Counted from the first letter of the stretch, positions 1 through 11,670 are shown. The stretch is 64,000 bases of DNA from Epiperipatus broadwayi (GCA_028023455.1 JAQFVV010012497.1:1616001-1680000), one strand, 5' to 3'. Program-made: numbers and translations. Notes: generated by a model not told the origin, from the letters alone.

Positions 1-400
1 ACTGTGCATTAAAAAGAACTAAAATAATTACTTTTTCAACCACAAGTGGAGTTTTTAGATTTAACTTGAAATAAAAGTAAGGGGTATCCAGAAATTAATT
101 AAGTCAATCCACTGTTATAAAAAATAAGGATTGACTTAATTTCTGCCCCCCCTCCCCACATTTTTATTTCAAGTTAAACCTAAAAATTCCAACTGTGGTT
201 GAAGAAATAATTATTTTATTTCTTTTTAGTGTACAGTCAATCAATGCATTTAATATATACAAAAAATTATCTCTATTATTTTTAAATTTTTAGTATTGGC
301 ACAGTAAATGAAATTATAAAACTATATTGTATTCTAAATTAACTGGACACATATAGTTGATCTATATATATTGTGCACTTTTTATTAGCTCAGACTATTC
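1..400. repeat. Dispersed repeat with internal ~110-bp inverted repeat (copy 1)
   Basis: The first ~240 bases fold back on themselves. The left arm runs from the edge to about base 90 and the right arm from about 145 to 235. The arms share the stretches AAAATAATTA, TTTTTAGATTTAACTTGAAATAAAA and their complements around a G-rich/C-rich turn. A second copy lies at 11276-11670 in the same orientation. Similarity continues for about 150 bases beyond the hairpin, including AGCTCTATTATTTTTAA-type sequence and a GTTGAT(AT)n end. The element is therefore longer than the hairpin and is probably cut by the window edge. No coding capacity is visible. It is probably a non-autonomous DNA element. Confidence 0.6.
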
Positions 401-1367
401 TAAAATAAAATTTTAGTGTATAATTTTAAATTTTACAAATCCAATAATATTTACTTATTAAAAGAAGACAATAATGACGTATTAGATCATAAGATTTAAA
501 CTCGAATTTAGCTAAGGGAAATTTATAAATGTCTTAACTCAAAATACATATAGAAAATAACCTACAGAGTCATATATGTGCAGATGGATGAACAATTAAT
601 ATTATTTAGTATTTAAAACCAGTGAAGTTTAAATTGTAATTTTGTAAACACAATGCGTTACAAAAAGGAATAATTATTGTGGGTGCGCATTTGATTTTAA
701 ACATAGAAATTAGTTATCTTCAAATCTTACTATATTTAAAAGTAAATAAATAAAGTTTAATTTTACCAAAATACTGATTTAGAATTGAAATAGTAAATTC
801 TATCTTTATTTAATTTCTAAAAAATATTGTATTTTAATATTTTTTTAAAAAAACGGAAAATCGGTCATTTTAAAATAATAAACAAAAAACTTTCAAAATA
901 AATAATTGTTTCATAGAAAAAAGTGGGAAAATATTAGCCAATCAAAGAGTTTCAAACAATCTTGGAATATGAAATTCAAGAGGGGGGGGGGAAGGAGCTT
1001 CTTGATCGTAAAGTTGAAGTAACTAAGTTTTTTTTTCTTGGTGATATTTTTTTTTAAAAAAAAACAAAGTTGGATTAAAATTCCTAAAACCTTATGATTT
1101 ACAACTCTATATTAATATACATGGATAATTATAAGCTCTGTTGTTAAAATAATGGAATAAATTAATCGTTTTTCTACTGGGCAAGTCAATAATCGGAATT
1201 CCCAATAATCTCTTGAAAATTAATAAGTATTGAAGAAATAATTGGAGATGAATAGTCAACGAATATATTTACGGAAAAATAACAATAATTGTGCCATAGG
1301 GAAAATGAACTACAGTAATACACAAAAGGAAATAAATAAACACCGTAAATATCCAGTAAGGATAGAT
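401..1367. other. AT-rich stretch without recognised features
   Basis: This is intergenic or intronic AT-rich sequence with A/T homopolymers and a short G tract near 982. The small open frame at 1242-1454 shows no domain or codon signal and runs into the Merlin terminal repeat, so it is not annotated. Confidence 0.5.
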
Positions 1368-1375
1368 AAAAAAAT
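1368..1375. repeat. Target-site duplication of the Merlin element (left)
   Basis: AAAAAAAT lies directly outside the left terminal repeat and is repeated exactly at 2928-2935 outside the right one. An 8-bp duplication is what Merlin transposons make. Confidence 0.85.
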
Positions 1376-1745
1376 GGTAAAAGTTCACTATAACGGTCTA
1401 TGGTTGTTTGCCCTCTATTGTTTAAAATTTAAACTAAATTGCTTGAGAATCTGACATGTATGTTATTATATTACAAATAAATTAAAATTTAATCAAATGT
1501 AAAAAATAATGATAAAAAAAAAACCCTTTTGAATGTTGGATTAATTACACAACATTAATTAAAATAATTACTTTTAATTTCTTTGAAAGTTAAGATTTTA
1601 AACTGTCTACAACTTAAGAATTTAAAATAAAAAAGTATATGCTACTGTCTTACAATTACATGAAAATTTATTCAAATGTAAAAGATAATAAAAAAAACAT
1701 TTACCTTTTTAAATATAATTACGTCCTATACAGACTAGGAAGTTG
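1376..1745 (+). repeat. Merlin left terminal inverted repeat
   Basis: It matches the reverse complement of about 2563-2927 almost base for base, with short indels in the A/T runs. It ends at the shared motif AGACTAGGAAGTTG just inside the transposase start. Confidence 0.85.
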
Positions 1746-1768
1746 GAGAAAAAAGCGGTATTGCTGTA

Positions 1769-2562
1769 TCAACTCCGGAGGGCAAATTCGTGCAGGTTCG
1801 ATGAAAACAAAGCTTTGCTAGTGCCACATTGGAATTTCAGCTTACGCTTTGCTCTCATCCACATGTTTTCAATATTCTGGGTGGGTATGTCTCGGTCTTC
1901 GGGATCCACGAAGTTTTCCTGATGGACGACAACCGAATGCAAATACACACCATTGTTGAGACTGCTGATGTTATTGTACGCAGCCCAGCCATCTGAAATA
2001 ATGTGCGTACCTGGTAAAATGAACCGCTGTATCAGGCTCTCCAGTGTATCAGCCGTCCTATCTGCCACTTCTATCAAGAAGCACTTTCTTGACACTCTCT
2101 CTATGCCGCCAAACACCCAATGACCTGATATTTTCGGTGGAAATAGTAGGTTTCGTCTATTTCGATGATTAATGGCTCCCCATTGTCATCAAATCCACCG
2201 AGAACTGTCGGATTTGTGTCAAAATATTTGGCACATTCCTCCCGGCAAAAATTCGCCCAGTCAATGATAATTCTTTTGCTCATGCCGGTCTCATGCACAA
2301 TGTGTTGTTGGGGCATATTACGCGCCCAAAAATACATGATGCTTGTAATTGTTCCCAGAGGCAGATGACTTTGGAAAAAGAAAGACCCCTTTCTGATTGA
2401 GATGCGATGGTGGCATATTCTGCACTGCCATCTACACCCATCTAAGCCTGTAGAATACTTCACTAGCGCACACCGAACACCGCACTGTTGGCATAAGGCA
2501 AGGTTCTTCAGAAGGAGTCTTCGTGCAAGCTGGGCTGCTACAATAACATCAGCAGTCTTCAA
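1769..2562 (-). pseudogene. Merlin transposase, frameshifted
   Basis: The cut-and-paste transposase is read on the minus strand from ATG at 2560-2562. Residues 23-51 hold a CxxC...CxxC zinc ribbon (CQQC and CRIC). The IS1595/ISXO2-like DDE domain follows: first Asp in EIDET, second in ISDGWAAY, and the acidic residue in TQNIEN, so all three catalytic positions are present. The frame breaks near 2113. Upstream reads ...FHRKY, and GHWVFGGIER continues in another frame. Compared with the family, about six residues of the usual linker between these two motifs are missing, so a deletion of roughly 17-20 bases is the simplest cause. The two parts are 153 and 115 residues. The downstream frame ends at 1769. 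The copy is unlikely to make active enzyme. Confidence 0.88.
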
Positions 2563-2927
2563 CTTCCTAGTCTGTATAGGACGTAATTATATTTAAAAAG
2601 GTAAATGTTTTTTTTATTATCTTTTACATTTGAATAAATTTTCATGTAATTGTAAGACAGTAGCATATACTTTTTTATTTTAAATTCTTAAGTTGTAGAC
2701 AGTTTAAAATCTTAACTTTCAAAGAAATTAAAAGTAATTATTTTAATTAATGTCGTGTAATTAATCCAACATTCAAAAGGTTTTTTTTTTTATTATTATC
2801 TTTTACATTTGATTAAATTTTAATTTATTTGTAATATAATAACATACGTCAGATTCTCAAGCAATTTAGTTTAAATTTTAAACAATAGAGGGCAAACAAC
2901 CATAGACCGTTATAGTGAACTTTTACC
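2563..2927 (-). repeat. Merlin right terminal inverted repeat
   Basis: Reverse complement of the left terminal repeat. It ends in ...GAACTTTTACC followed by the duplicated AAAAAAAT at 2928-2935. Confidence 0.85.
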
Positions 2928-2935
2928 AAAAAAAT

Positions 2936-5029
2936 AGTATATCTCTTGGAAACACTTAAGTATATATATTTAAAATTCAATGGAACTAAATTAGTAATAA
3001 ATAAAAGTGTTCATTATTATTCTGGATATATTATTTATTTTGAGCCATACCAGCATGGATGTCAGTTTTATAAAGTTTTAGCTGAAAAAAAAAACGTTGC
3101 ACGACACATTTTTAATTGAAATAATAAGTGTGCTTCTTACTATGGAGAGAAATATATATCATATAAAGTAAATAAAGCAAGCCACAAATAAATTTTTATT
3201 ACTAAACAAAGAACAAAACAAGGATTATTGTTGTAGTAACTCAAATACCTAGCGAATCTTAGGATAAGCAGAATCTTCAAAAAATAAGGAAAAATAAAAA
3301 CATTATGATAAGTTTATGGAGTGTGGAACAACTAGAAGATTTAAAATTGTTCTTATACTTTAGCTGAGAGTTAAAACAGAACTTCTTTCTAATGTTAGTA
3401 TTTATATTTTTAATCGATGATTTGTTAGTATAATGGGGGGGGGGGAAACTAATTTAATAAGGAATTAATTCAAGTGTTGTTATATTAATAGTTATTTAAT
3501 AATTCGGTTAAGTTTAAAGATTATGAATCCTTTAAATAAATAAATATACTCGATATTTTAGTATGAAAGGGTATTTAAAATGATATATACATACTCCAAA
3601 GAGCAGGTTATATATATACATGTACAACTGGATAAACTAAAAAAAACAATGATTTTGTCCTTATGTGAAAGATAAAAGTAGTAATTTTGTTTGCTTATCA
3701 ACCTCCAGAATTATAACCCTATATTCTCATTTATTTTTTGTATTGTTACTTAATCATCAAGTACTACTATTATGTAGAGGTTAAACTAATGAACCATGAA
3801 TGGAAAAAAAAAAGATTGTTTAATAAACTAAATATGTGATATATAGTTCACATACATAGGGATAAATATCTCAACATATAATGGGAAACCATTAGTTTTG
3901 TTTGATAATAATATTCTAAAGATTAATTTTCTGTTGTTATTATTATTATAATATATATGTATTATTTTGTTATGTTATTTTAAATTTGATATTAATGGAA
4001 ATGTTTATTATCATTTGTAATGAATATTATTAAAATGATTGTTTTAAAAGTTTTATTAAATTCCAATTGCTGCATGTCTTTTCTGTGCTCATTTTCACCA
4101 CATCACACAACTTAAAATGTACAGTCAAAATTAAAATGAAAAGTCAATTCAATTTAAAGCAAATCTAACAGTTTAATAAGCATAAATCTCTTAGTAAAGA
4201 TTTTTTTTTTTACTTGTTACATGCTGCCTTGATCCCATAGGTCATTGATGACATTGCCAATTATTAAAGTGTATTTATTAATATAAAATTAAATGATAAA
4301 TTAGTTATTAGTGAAAGTATTAGTGTTAATCACAGTTTAGTTAATAATATTATTTTAATATTCAGTATTAAAGAACATACATATAAAGCTTGACTATGAA
4401 TTTAAATTATAAGCCTTTCTTAATTTGTACACTATCCATGGAAATCTGTAAAATCGCTCTTGATATTCCATAGGTAGTATGAAGAATTAATAAATCAATG
4501 ATTTTCCTGAGATCTCCTTATTTTAAAGTTATTCTTGTGATTATTGCCAATCATAATTATTAAACATAATATGAATCAAAGTTTATCTGTAATTATCTAA
4601 CAGATTAATTTAATGAGCGATTGAATTAAAACTTAATAGTTATAAATATAAAATAATATATTAGATATTATTGTTAGTCATGAGAGTATGTAGATACTTA
4701 ATAAGGAGGAGTATCTGGGTATTCTTATGCCATTGAACAAGTATTTTGCATTTGTTTAATGTTAAGGGGATGTGATCTGTTTATAGGTAAATGAGTCTCA
4801 TATTGATTATATTTAAAACATATCTTATTTTAGAAATATTTACTCATGTCAAAGTAACATGAGATAGATACTAATCTTATCTAAATTCAATTGTTATAGT
4901 TAAAAAAAATGGTCGGGATATAGTAAGTTTATTAATAGAACCTAACCCGAATCCAAGTAGGGCCTAATATAAGGGACTTGGAAACTCTGCTTAGGGTCGT
5001 ACCACCTATAGACAGGCCACAATATATAT
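2936..5029. other. AT-rich stretch without recognised features
   Basis: No open frame, splice-flanked coding segment or clear element was found. There is a G run near 3436 and scattered TA repeats. Weak similarity between 4230-4260 and 4460-4490 is too short to call a repeat. Confidence 0.4.
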
Positions 5030-5890
5030 AACTAGATATTTCTGTTTTAAGTTAAAATGTATACCCCTTATGTACATATAATATTTAGTATCATGTGTAT
5101 ATATTGTAAATGAACTTCATTTAATGCCCATAATTTTACTTTAAATCAATATCATATAGTATATATGTCATTATATATTTCTGAAGTAAATTAATATATA
5201 TACTCTTAATGTATATATTATATTTAGTATGTGTACATAATTATATATGTATAATAAATCAGTAATTAAGTCTTCTATTTACAATTAGTTATTTTTATCC
5301 CAAAACAGTTGCTTAAAAAAAATGCTAAAGGAAAAAAATTGTAATCTTTTTTAACTTTTCACAATCATTTTAAATAATAGTTTTCTATTTTTTTAAAAAA
5401 ACCCAAACAATTGTTTTAAAATTAAAATAGAAACTATAAACAATTTTAAATAGAAAACTTAGTTGCTGATTTATTATACATATATAATTATGTACACTTA
5501 CTAAATATGACATATTCATTAAGAGTTTAATATGGTTGGAAAATATTATTAAATTGAAATAAAAATTTTTTAACTGTCCTCTTACAAACATTATTTAAAA
5601 CAAATGAAAGTTTTAGGAAAAATGTCATTTGTGATGTGTGAATTTGTAAAATGTTTTTCATATTTCCCCCACCTTCTGTTTCATATCTATCAAACTCATT
5701 CACATATTGAAAAGATAAGTATTTCAAATAGATTAGGGTAATATAACTTAGTTATATATCAATTATCAAGCAATTCAATTGAATTTATATATATTAAACC
5801 TTGATTTTAAAATTTCATTCTACTTGAAAAAGATCAAAATTTAACAAACAAACAGATTTTTCAAAATCAATAAAAACATTTAAATAAAAA
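5030..5890 (+). repeat. Dispersed ~0.9-1 kb repeat (copy 1)
   Basis: This segment resembles 13490-14590 in the same orientation. Both start at ATATTTCTG..TAAGTTAAAATGTAT.CCCCTTATGTA. Both share TTTAGTATGTGTACATAATTATATAT, then CTGTTTCATATCTA..AAACT, TATTGAAAAGAT and TATATTAAACCT, ending in AACAAACAAAC. The open frames at 5385-5591 and 5527-5727 fall inside the repeat and show no domain. The family is unidentified. Confidence 0.6.
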
Positions 5891-6169
5891 AAATGCATTA
5901 ACTCTTTAATGTAATTTTTGTTCTCATTATATATATCCTACAATCCATTACTGCTTGTCTATCTTATCTAAAATTGTTACATTCTAATGATAAACATTCA
6001 ATATTTATTGTCTCATATTAATTAAATCACAATGACAAATTTAAAACTTCTTCAATTCATAATACATTCTTTTTTTTCTGATTGAGCCCTAAAAATATAT
6101 CACTTTTTCTATTATTTAATTGTAAATATCTTCAGTTTAAATGTCAATTTTTTTTATATTATATTACTA

Positions 6170-6755
6170 AATATTTTGAACTTCCAAAACATTTCCCTTC
6201 TTTTGCTTACTAAATTTTCTACCTTTCTATAATAATACCTATTACATGTATGTCTGATATACTGTTGGAATATGCATTCCAATTGTTAGGCATGCTATTC
6301 CCCATATGACTGTTTTGAATACTTTGAAATTTGTCTCAATCAATTTGTTTGATATCCTTTTCAAAAAAACAACTAAACATTATTTTAGAAATTCTGAATT
6401 TACCAAACATTTTAAATTTCTTCTGGGATGTCATTGGTGACCATCCTATTTCATCTTATATAGCTTTATCTGCAATCCAAATATTTCCCCAAATACATAT
6501 CTTCCTGCTTCTTTTGTTCAATAATTCATACATATGGTATATTGCACCTTTTCCATAAATGACACCAGGCAGAAACACATCATTCCATAAGTTTCTACTT
6601 ATATCTTTTCATAATGAAATGATGTTTATTTCTTAATTCATTCTTTTTCCTTTTTGCTCTTATCAAATTATTTTCCCATTTTAATGTACATTCTGTTTTA
6701 TTGCTAATTTTAATCCCCAAATAAATATAAATAGTATTATTTCACTCCTTATATA
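6170..6755 (-). pseudogene. LINE reverse-transcriptase C-terminal remnant
   Basis: Read on the minus strand with several frame breaks, this resembles the post-catalytic part of the LINE at 47080-48780. Recognisable pieces are a LFGDSISNKTE-like segment where YLGI is expected, NNLIRAKRKKNELRNK, a degraded YGK..IPYMYELL stretch, and IGWSPMTSQKKFKMFGKFR, which corresponds to the EMGWSSF..R.AK.KMKMFGRL block of the other copy. No catalytic motif remains. The plus-strand frame at 6331-6558 is its antisense shadow. Confidence 0.5.
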
Positions 6756-6779
6756 AAAGTATTTTCATATTTTACAATA

Positions 6780-6885
6780 AAATGCATCACTTTCTTTTGC
6801 ATTTTTAAAAAGCAATTTTTAATTAATTTAAATGTTGTAACTGTTTCAGCTGACTTGTAGTCTTTATGAGAGTTTTGTAATTATT
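6780..6885 (-). repeat. Penelope-type element tail, left half of an outward-facing pair
   Basis: On the minus strand this reads CTCATAAAGACTACAAGTCA, then GCTGAAACAG, and about 60 bases later GATGCATTTTATT. It is a copy of the tail found at 7365-7495 and 42770-42850 on the plus strand and at 39240-39335 on the minus strand. With 7365-7495 it forms an inverted pair separated by ~480 bp, both tails pointing outward. This is the same architecture as the larger Penelope-like dimers in the window. Confidence 0.55.
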
Positions 6886-7364
6886 TTGCATACTGTACAT
6901 TTTAACATTTTTTTATTGTGTAGTTAAAATAATCATAATTGTAAATAGATATAATTCTCAATATACAAACAAACATATTTCAAACCTTAAACACCATCGT
7001 AGTTTTCACATTCTAAACAAACCAATAGAATATTACAGCAATCTTTTGGAAAAGACAATATTACACGTAAAAAGTAAATGAAATCAAGTTACCATGATAA
7101 CAGATTGCCACACCATTGGTTTATTTAAGTGTGAGATGTAATTTATATATAACAAGCAGTTAATTGTTAGTATAAGTTTTATATATATATATAGGCTTAA
7201 AGTATAACATTTGTTTTGCATATATATTGGAAAATATCTTCATTTACAATCATTATCAATTTAAATATATAATAGTAAAAAAAAGAAGTTAAAATGTATT
7301 AAAGTTGATATTAAACATATTAAGAAATGTAATATAACAAAAATGTACAATATTAACAAATCTC

Positions 7365-7495
7365 TGATAAAGACTACAAATTAATTGAAATAGAAAATAG
7401 ATCTCTGAAGAAAGCTGCAGGTCAGCTGAAACAATTAGAAAATTATAATAAAAACTGCCTTAAAAAGTGCAAGAGGAAGTAATGCATTTTATTAC
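7365..7495 (+). repeat. Penelope-type element tail with hammerhead-like motif
   Basis: It contains CUGAAGA (7405-7411), one extra A, a 5-bp stem AGCUG/CAGCU (7413-7417 with 7423-7427, loop CAGGU) and GAAA at 7428-7431. That is a standard CUGANGA...GAAA hammerhead core apart from the inserted A. Stem III is not convincing in this copy (ACAAUU can pair only A-U). The tail ends near TTTTATTACATCA, shared with the 42.8-kb copy. Confidence 0.5.
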
Positions 7496-7499
7496 ATCA

Positions 7500-9660
7500 C
7501 ATGAAATTAAGCAATTAAGAGAAGTGAAAACATTAATTCATTATATTTTTAATTAATTATAAATATTATTAATTTTTCTTTAATAAAATTAATATCCATT
7601 TAACTAACACATCTTTTGAGGGTGAAGCTCATAAAATGACAAATTTTAAACAAAATCATAAGAGCAAACAATTACAGAGAGCATAATAAAAAGTTTCTAA
7701 AGACAAACTGAGATCTGATGAAAAATATGACTTCTTTATTTTAACTATCCTTGCTTTATACCTCCTTTCAAATGGAGGTAATCCCAATGTAAGTGAGAGT
7801 GAAAGATGAACATTTAGAATAATCAATTCAAAAACTAGAGTTTTTTTTTAGGTTGTTACTATTTAATGTATTTAAATATATGGCAATATGTATTATATAT
7901 TCTGCTAAGGGCATTACAGAATCAAAATAACCAATAGTAAATCAAATACATGTACTTGTCCTCACTATTATTAGGCTGTTATTTGATTAATCTATTTGTC
8001 TCCAAACATATGTTCAAAATTTATATCAACAGTATTAATCTCTGTGTAAAATGAATAAGTACAATGTACAAATACAAACTTTCATAGCTGTAGTTATAAT
8101 AATGTTGGATAATTTTCACTTCTTCAGATGTTGCTGGACCGACCAATAACAGTATCTAATTAATTATGATATTTTAAATTCTTTTTATCAATAAAAAGCT
8201 CTTAATTTTTTTTTAAGGTTTTAGAAGTATATTTATTGTTTTTTTCATTGAATATTGTTTAATGTCATATTTTTTTTACTTTCATTTACATTTTTTATTA
8301 TAGAATTATAATCAATATTCATTCAATAAATAATAATAAAAATATCTAAAAATTTAATTTTGTAATGCAAAAAACTTGTGGCACTCAAATTTTTGCAAAT
8401 TCTTGAGCAATAAAGTTATTCACACACCCTCCCTCCCTTTAATTGGGAAATAAACAGTTAATGTTTAGGTAATTTTAAAATAACAATCTAAAATAAAATA
8501 TTTTCTACAAAAACAAATTTTTGTTCATTTCTATAAATTTAACATTCCAGATATAATAATAATAATTCTGCTTGACACATGGAAGACAGGTTTGATTCTT
8601 TGATGGGAAAAAAAATTGTTATTTATAATCTTGAATAGATTTAATTAATAGCAAAAAAAATGTTTTGAAATGATTACCAACTAAAAAAAGTGAAACAAAA
8701 AAATATCAATATAATGCAATTGTTGTATTCTTTTTGCATCTGTATTTATCTTTATAAATAAAAGGTCATATGATAAATATTTAGAGATGACAATTACATT
8801 ATCTGCTTTGTGCTCCAAAATTATTGTAAGAGCTTGATTTACACATATATCAAAACCTTTTTTTTTTGTTTGTTTTTACTAAAAAAAAACTTAGTTAAGT
8901 AAATTAAAAATTAGCATATCATAATCTATTTGTAATGAAATTACTTATTTACAACTGGATATTCTTTTTTAAAAAATAATTGACTCAATTACATTATTAA
9001 TATAATTTGTTTTAGAAAGTGAAGTAGCTGAATATATAAAAATTAACAAAACAGCAATCCACATTTTATTAATTTATACTTTATGAAAAAGAACATTTAA
9101 ATGCCCTCAATTAGCTTATTACCTAAGCAAGATATAAGATGTATCTGATGGTAGTTTGTGACAAATTTGCAGTAAAATATTATATAATGAAGTATAGAGC
9201 ATTTTTATTATTATGTTTTATATTTTGTTTCAATTTTTAATGAATTTCTAACAACCTGGATTGCTGTAACATAATTTTATTTTGTTTTATTCATGTTTTA
9301 TTTCATTATTATTATTTTTACTTCTATTATAAAACTGTAGATACATTCAAATATCAGCCTTTTAAGCTAATTGTGCATACACTTTGCGAGTGTTAATAAT
9401 AAATGAATACTTTCTCACCAATACAAGATATAGTATTTATGCAGGAATAAAAGGAATCCTCTTATTCCTATGACTCAAATGCTTATATATGAGCAAATCT
9501 GAAGTATTGTAGATAGTATTTTGTGTGCACTAATAGCTAATGTTAAAACAGATGTTCAATATTTGATAAAGGTATAATAAAATCATGTGCCAAGAAAGGC
9601 TTTTTATGTAATATATATTATATAGTTGTTGTACATGATATTTTTATTATTTTTAATAAC
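7500..9660. other. AT-rich stretch without recognised features
   Basis: No coding segment or boundary-defined element is visible. At 8090-8150 the minus strand has a ~35-codon open stretch (ILLLVGPATSEEVKIIQH) of unknown meaning. It may be a relic of a retroelement. Confidence 0.35.
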
Positions 9661-9754
9661 TAATTAACATTCTCAGACTTTGAAGCTCCCTATAGCCATC
9701 CACTCCACCTTATACAACTAATACCTATGACCACATACTTGTGAAAAAGATAAA

Positions 9755-9798
9755 TGATCTCCAATCTACATATTTCATGCTGAACTAGCACTTATCAG
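9755..9798 (-). ncRNA. Degenerate hammerhead motif, left arm of copy 1
   Basis: The minus strand reads CUGAUAA (9798-9792, G8 changed to A), then stem II GUGCU/AGCAU, then GAAA (9776-9773). Stem III is AUA..UAG and does not close at A15.1. It is probably inactive. Confidence 0.5.
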
Positions 9799-9852
9799 GA
9801 CCAACTGATGAGTGCTGGTTCAGTACGAAATACATATATTGGAGATCATTTA
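9799..9852 (+). ncRNA. Type I hammerhead ribozyme, intact core (right arm of copy 1)
   Basis: Core CUGAUGA is at 9805-9811. Stem II GUGCUG/CAGUAC is 9812-9817 with 9821-9826, loop GUU. GAAA is at 9827-9830. Stem III is A9830-U9837, U9831-A9836, A9832-U9835 with loop CA. The cleavage nucleotide H17 is A9838, and stem I pairs UUGG 9839-9842 with CCAA 9801-9804. Every invariant core position is met. Self-cleavage is predicted between 9838 and 9839. Such short stem III hammerheads (as in newt satellites and Penelope-like elements) often need a dimer to cut efficiently. Confidence 0.8.
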
Positions 9853-10607
9853 TCTTTTTCACATGTATATCATTCACATCAGTTGTATAAGATGGAGTGG
9901 ATGGTTGTAGAGAGTCTAAAAATCGGAATTACCTTAAATTTAATATAGACAATATACATGTATTTGAAAATTATATATATCCATGTATTGCTTGACTAAT
10001 TTTTGATATTGCACATCTAAACCATTTTTAACTAAAGTTTAAAATAAAAAGCATAAATGCAAAAATCCTTATCTCCTTGCAATCTGTTGATTAATGTCTT
10101 TTTACTTATGATTCTCCATGAAGATATCTAAAAATATCTTTGCTCTCTGTGGATTAATTAAGCTCATTTATCTTTTTGCCTATACTAGACCAAAAATTAG
10201 TAAATGTATTTTTTTATATAAAATATATTTTAATAAATTATTTTTTTTATTAAATACATATACAGATAGACAATAATTAACTTAAACTTCCTGATTACAG
10301 AACTTTTATGGATTTGTGAATTTTTTGGATTTGGATAATAAATCGGTTCCATTTTCAATATAACTGCAAACTCTATTAAAAATTTGGGCCATATTCAAAT
10401 ACTTTTTATGTACTGTATACAATTGAAGCATTAAAAACAATAGAATACTCAAGAATATACAATGTATATTTTCGTCCACAGAAAATTTTTATATAGCAGT
10501 AATTGAAATCATACTGCTATAATTTCAACTGGATAATAGAAGTTTTTGAAATAAAGGTATTTAGATTTATGATAGTCTACCTGTATATTTAATAAGTAAG
10601 TACTTAC

Positions 10608-10659
10608 TTGAGATTGGAAAATGCAATTTTATCTTCAAGATCCACAGAAGCACGGCCAA
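10608..10659 (-). CDS. Candidate small coding exon (possible later SPEF1 exon)
   Basis: A 52-nt segment lies between a strong acceptor (GTTTTTTATTAG, 10660 and up) and a perfect donor GTAAGT (10607-10602). Read with one base from the preceding exon it gives VGRASVDLEDKIAFSNL. The incoming phase (needs one base) matches the outgoing phase of SPEF1 exon 3 and of the 30-nt candidate at 29913. The sequence is not one I recognise from SPEF1, whose middle region is poorly conserved, and it is 28 kb from exon 3. It could be another gene's exon or chance. Confidence 0.35.
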
Positions 10660-11275
10660 CTAATAAAAAACAAAAATCAATATATAAATACTCAACATAT
10701 TTGTGTAAAAGTTCTTCTACATTTCTACATTAATCCCATTGTATTAGTGAGATAAAACATGCTAATAAATTCCTACCAATAACCATAAAGTTCATCACTT
10801 TGTCAGAATATTTTATCGCTTACTTATGTTAACTTTAGAAAAAACTTAACACATATTTATATATTACCAATTTTAAATTGATTACATTGCCTATTATAAA
10901 ATATTCTCACTTTGAAATGATCTTTAGATCTTTTAATTTACATCAATATTTTTAATTTGCTGATTTTATGTTCTTTTAAAAAATAAAAAATTGTCTTAAT
11001 ATAGCTTATCTAAATCATGAGGACTTTTCCATTACAGTTGCCAAATATAATCTTTTATAGTCTTTCCTTTCTCAGAATGGACTTTTGCCTAACTTTTAGT
11101 CATATCATTGTTGTCAATATTAATACAACAATTCACAACTTATGGTATGCGATCCAATGGTAGTATGTGAAAAATAAATTATTTTTGAAAAATTATATTT
11201 AAATAATTTATACAAATAATGTAAAAGTGATATAAAATAAGATATAATTTTTTTTAAATATTACATGCTTTAATT

Positions 11276-11670
11276 GAGTGTGCACTAAAAAGAAAAAAAT
11301 GTTTCTTCAAATACAATTAGGGTTTTTAGATTTAGCTGAAAATAAAAACATGGGGGGGGGTCTAGTAATTAATTAAGTCAATCTCTATTTTTTTTATATC
11401 AAGGGATTGACATAATTAATTTCTGACCTTCCCCCCACATGCTCTTATTTCAAGTTAAATTTAAAAATCCCTATTGTGGTTGAAGAAACAATTATTATTT
11501 TTATTTTTAGTGCACAATCAATGAAAGCATTTAATGTAAAAATAAATAAATTAGCTCTATTATTTTTAAGTTTTTAATATTGGCACATTTATTAAAACTG
11601 TAAAATTATATCATACTTTAAAGTGACTGGATAGTTATAGTTGATATATATATAGTGCTGTATGTATGCA
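11276..11670. repeat. Dispersed hairpin repeat (copy 2)
   Basis: Second copy of the repeat at 1-400. It starts GTGCACTAAAAAG and turns at a G run / C run around an AATTAAGTCAAT segment near 11360-11430. It closes with TTTTAGTGCAC near 11515, and the shared non-palindromic tail runs to GTTGATATATATATAG. The perfect GTGCACTAAAA / TTTTAGTGCAC ends define the hairpin part. Confidence 0.65.

Larger units (their letters stand above)
1376..2927 (-). mobile_element. Complete Merlin DNA transposon
   Basis: A 1552-bp element has terminal inverted repeats that begin GGTAAAAGTTCACTATAACG. It is flanked by an exact 8-bp duplication, AAAAAAAT. Left repeat 1376 to about 1745 and right repeat about 2563-2927 are nearly identical apart from small indels, so the terminal repeats are about 365-370 bp. 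Between them lies a minus-strand transposase with an IS1595/ISXO2-type DDE domain, which is the Merlin hallmark together with GG termini and 8-9-bp duplications. The coding part is much richer in GC than the flanks. Near-identical ends and an exact duplication suggest recent insertion. The transposase reading frame is broken, so this copy was probably moved by an enzyme supplied in trans, or broke afterwards. Confidence 0.9.
9672..9920. mobile_element. Short palindromic fold-back element with hammerhead ribozyme (family A, copy 1)
   Basis: Two ~120-bp arms are inverted around 9800. Each arm, read outward, runs from the hammerhead through GGAGATCATTTATCTTTTTC and TATAAGATGGAGTGGATGG to GGGAGC/GAGAGTC. 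Other copies are at 21786-22486 (complete, ~700 bp), 27940-28122 (one arm), 29395-29515 (one diverged arm) and 39390-39800. The best outer ends read AAGGGACTTGAACTCAGACT. The sequence GAGTTCAAGTCC at the outer end resembles a Pol III B box. No ORF is present. It is non-autonomous. Kinship to Penelope-like elements is suspected only from the hammerhead and the inverted-dimer form. Confidence 0.75.

Noticed and set aside
1242-1454. 70-residue open frame overlapping the Merlin left end
   Set aside because: Crosses the transposon boundary and is mostly Asn/Lys from AT-rich sequence.
8090-8150. CUGAAGA...GAAAA on the minus strand as another hammerhead
   Set aside because: Only three bases separate the core from GAAA, so stem II cannot form.
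8110-8150. Terminal coding exon on the plus strand after CACTTCTTCAG
   Set aside because: Only a dozen codons to a stop and no upstream exon or homology.
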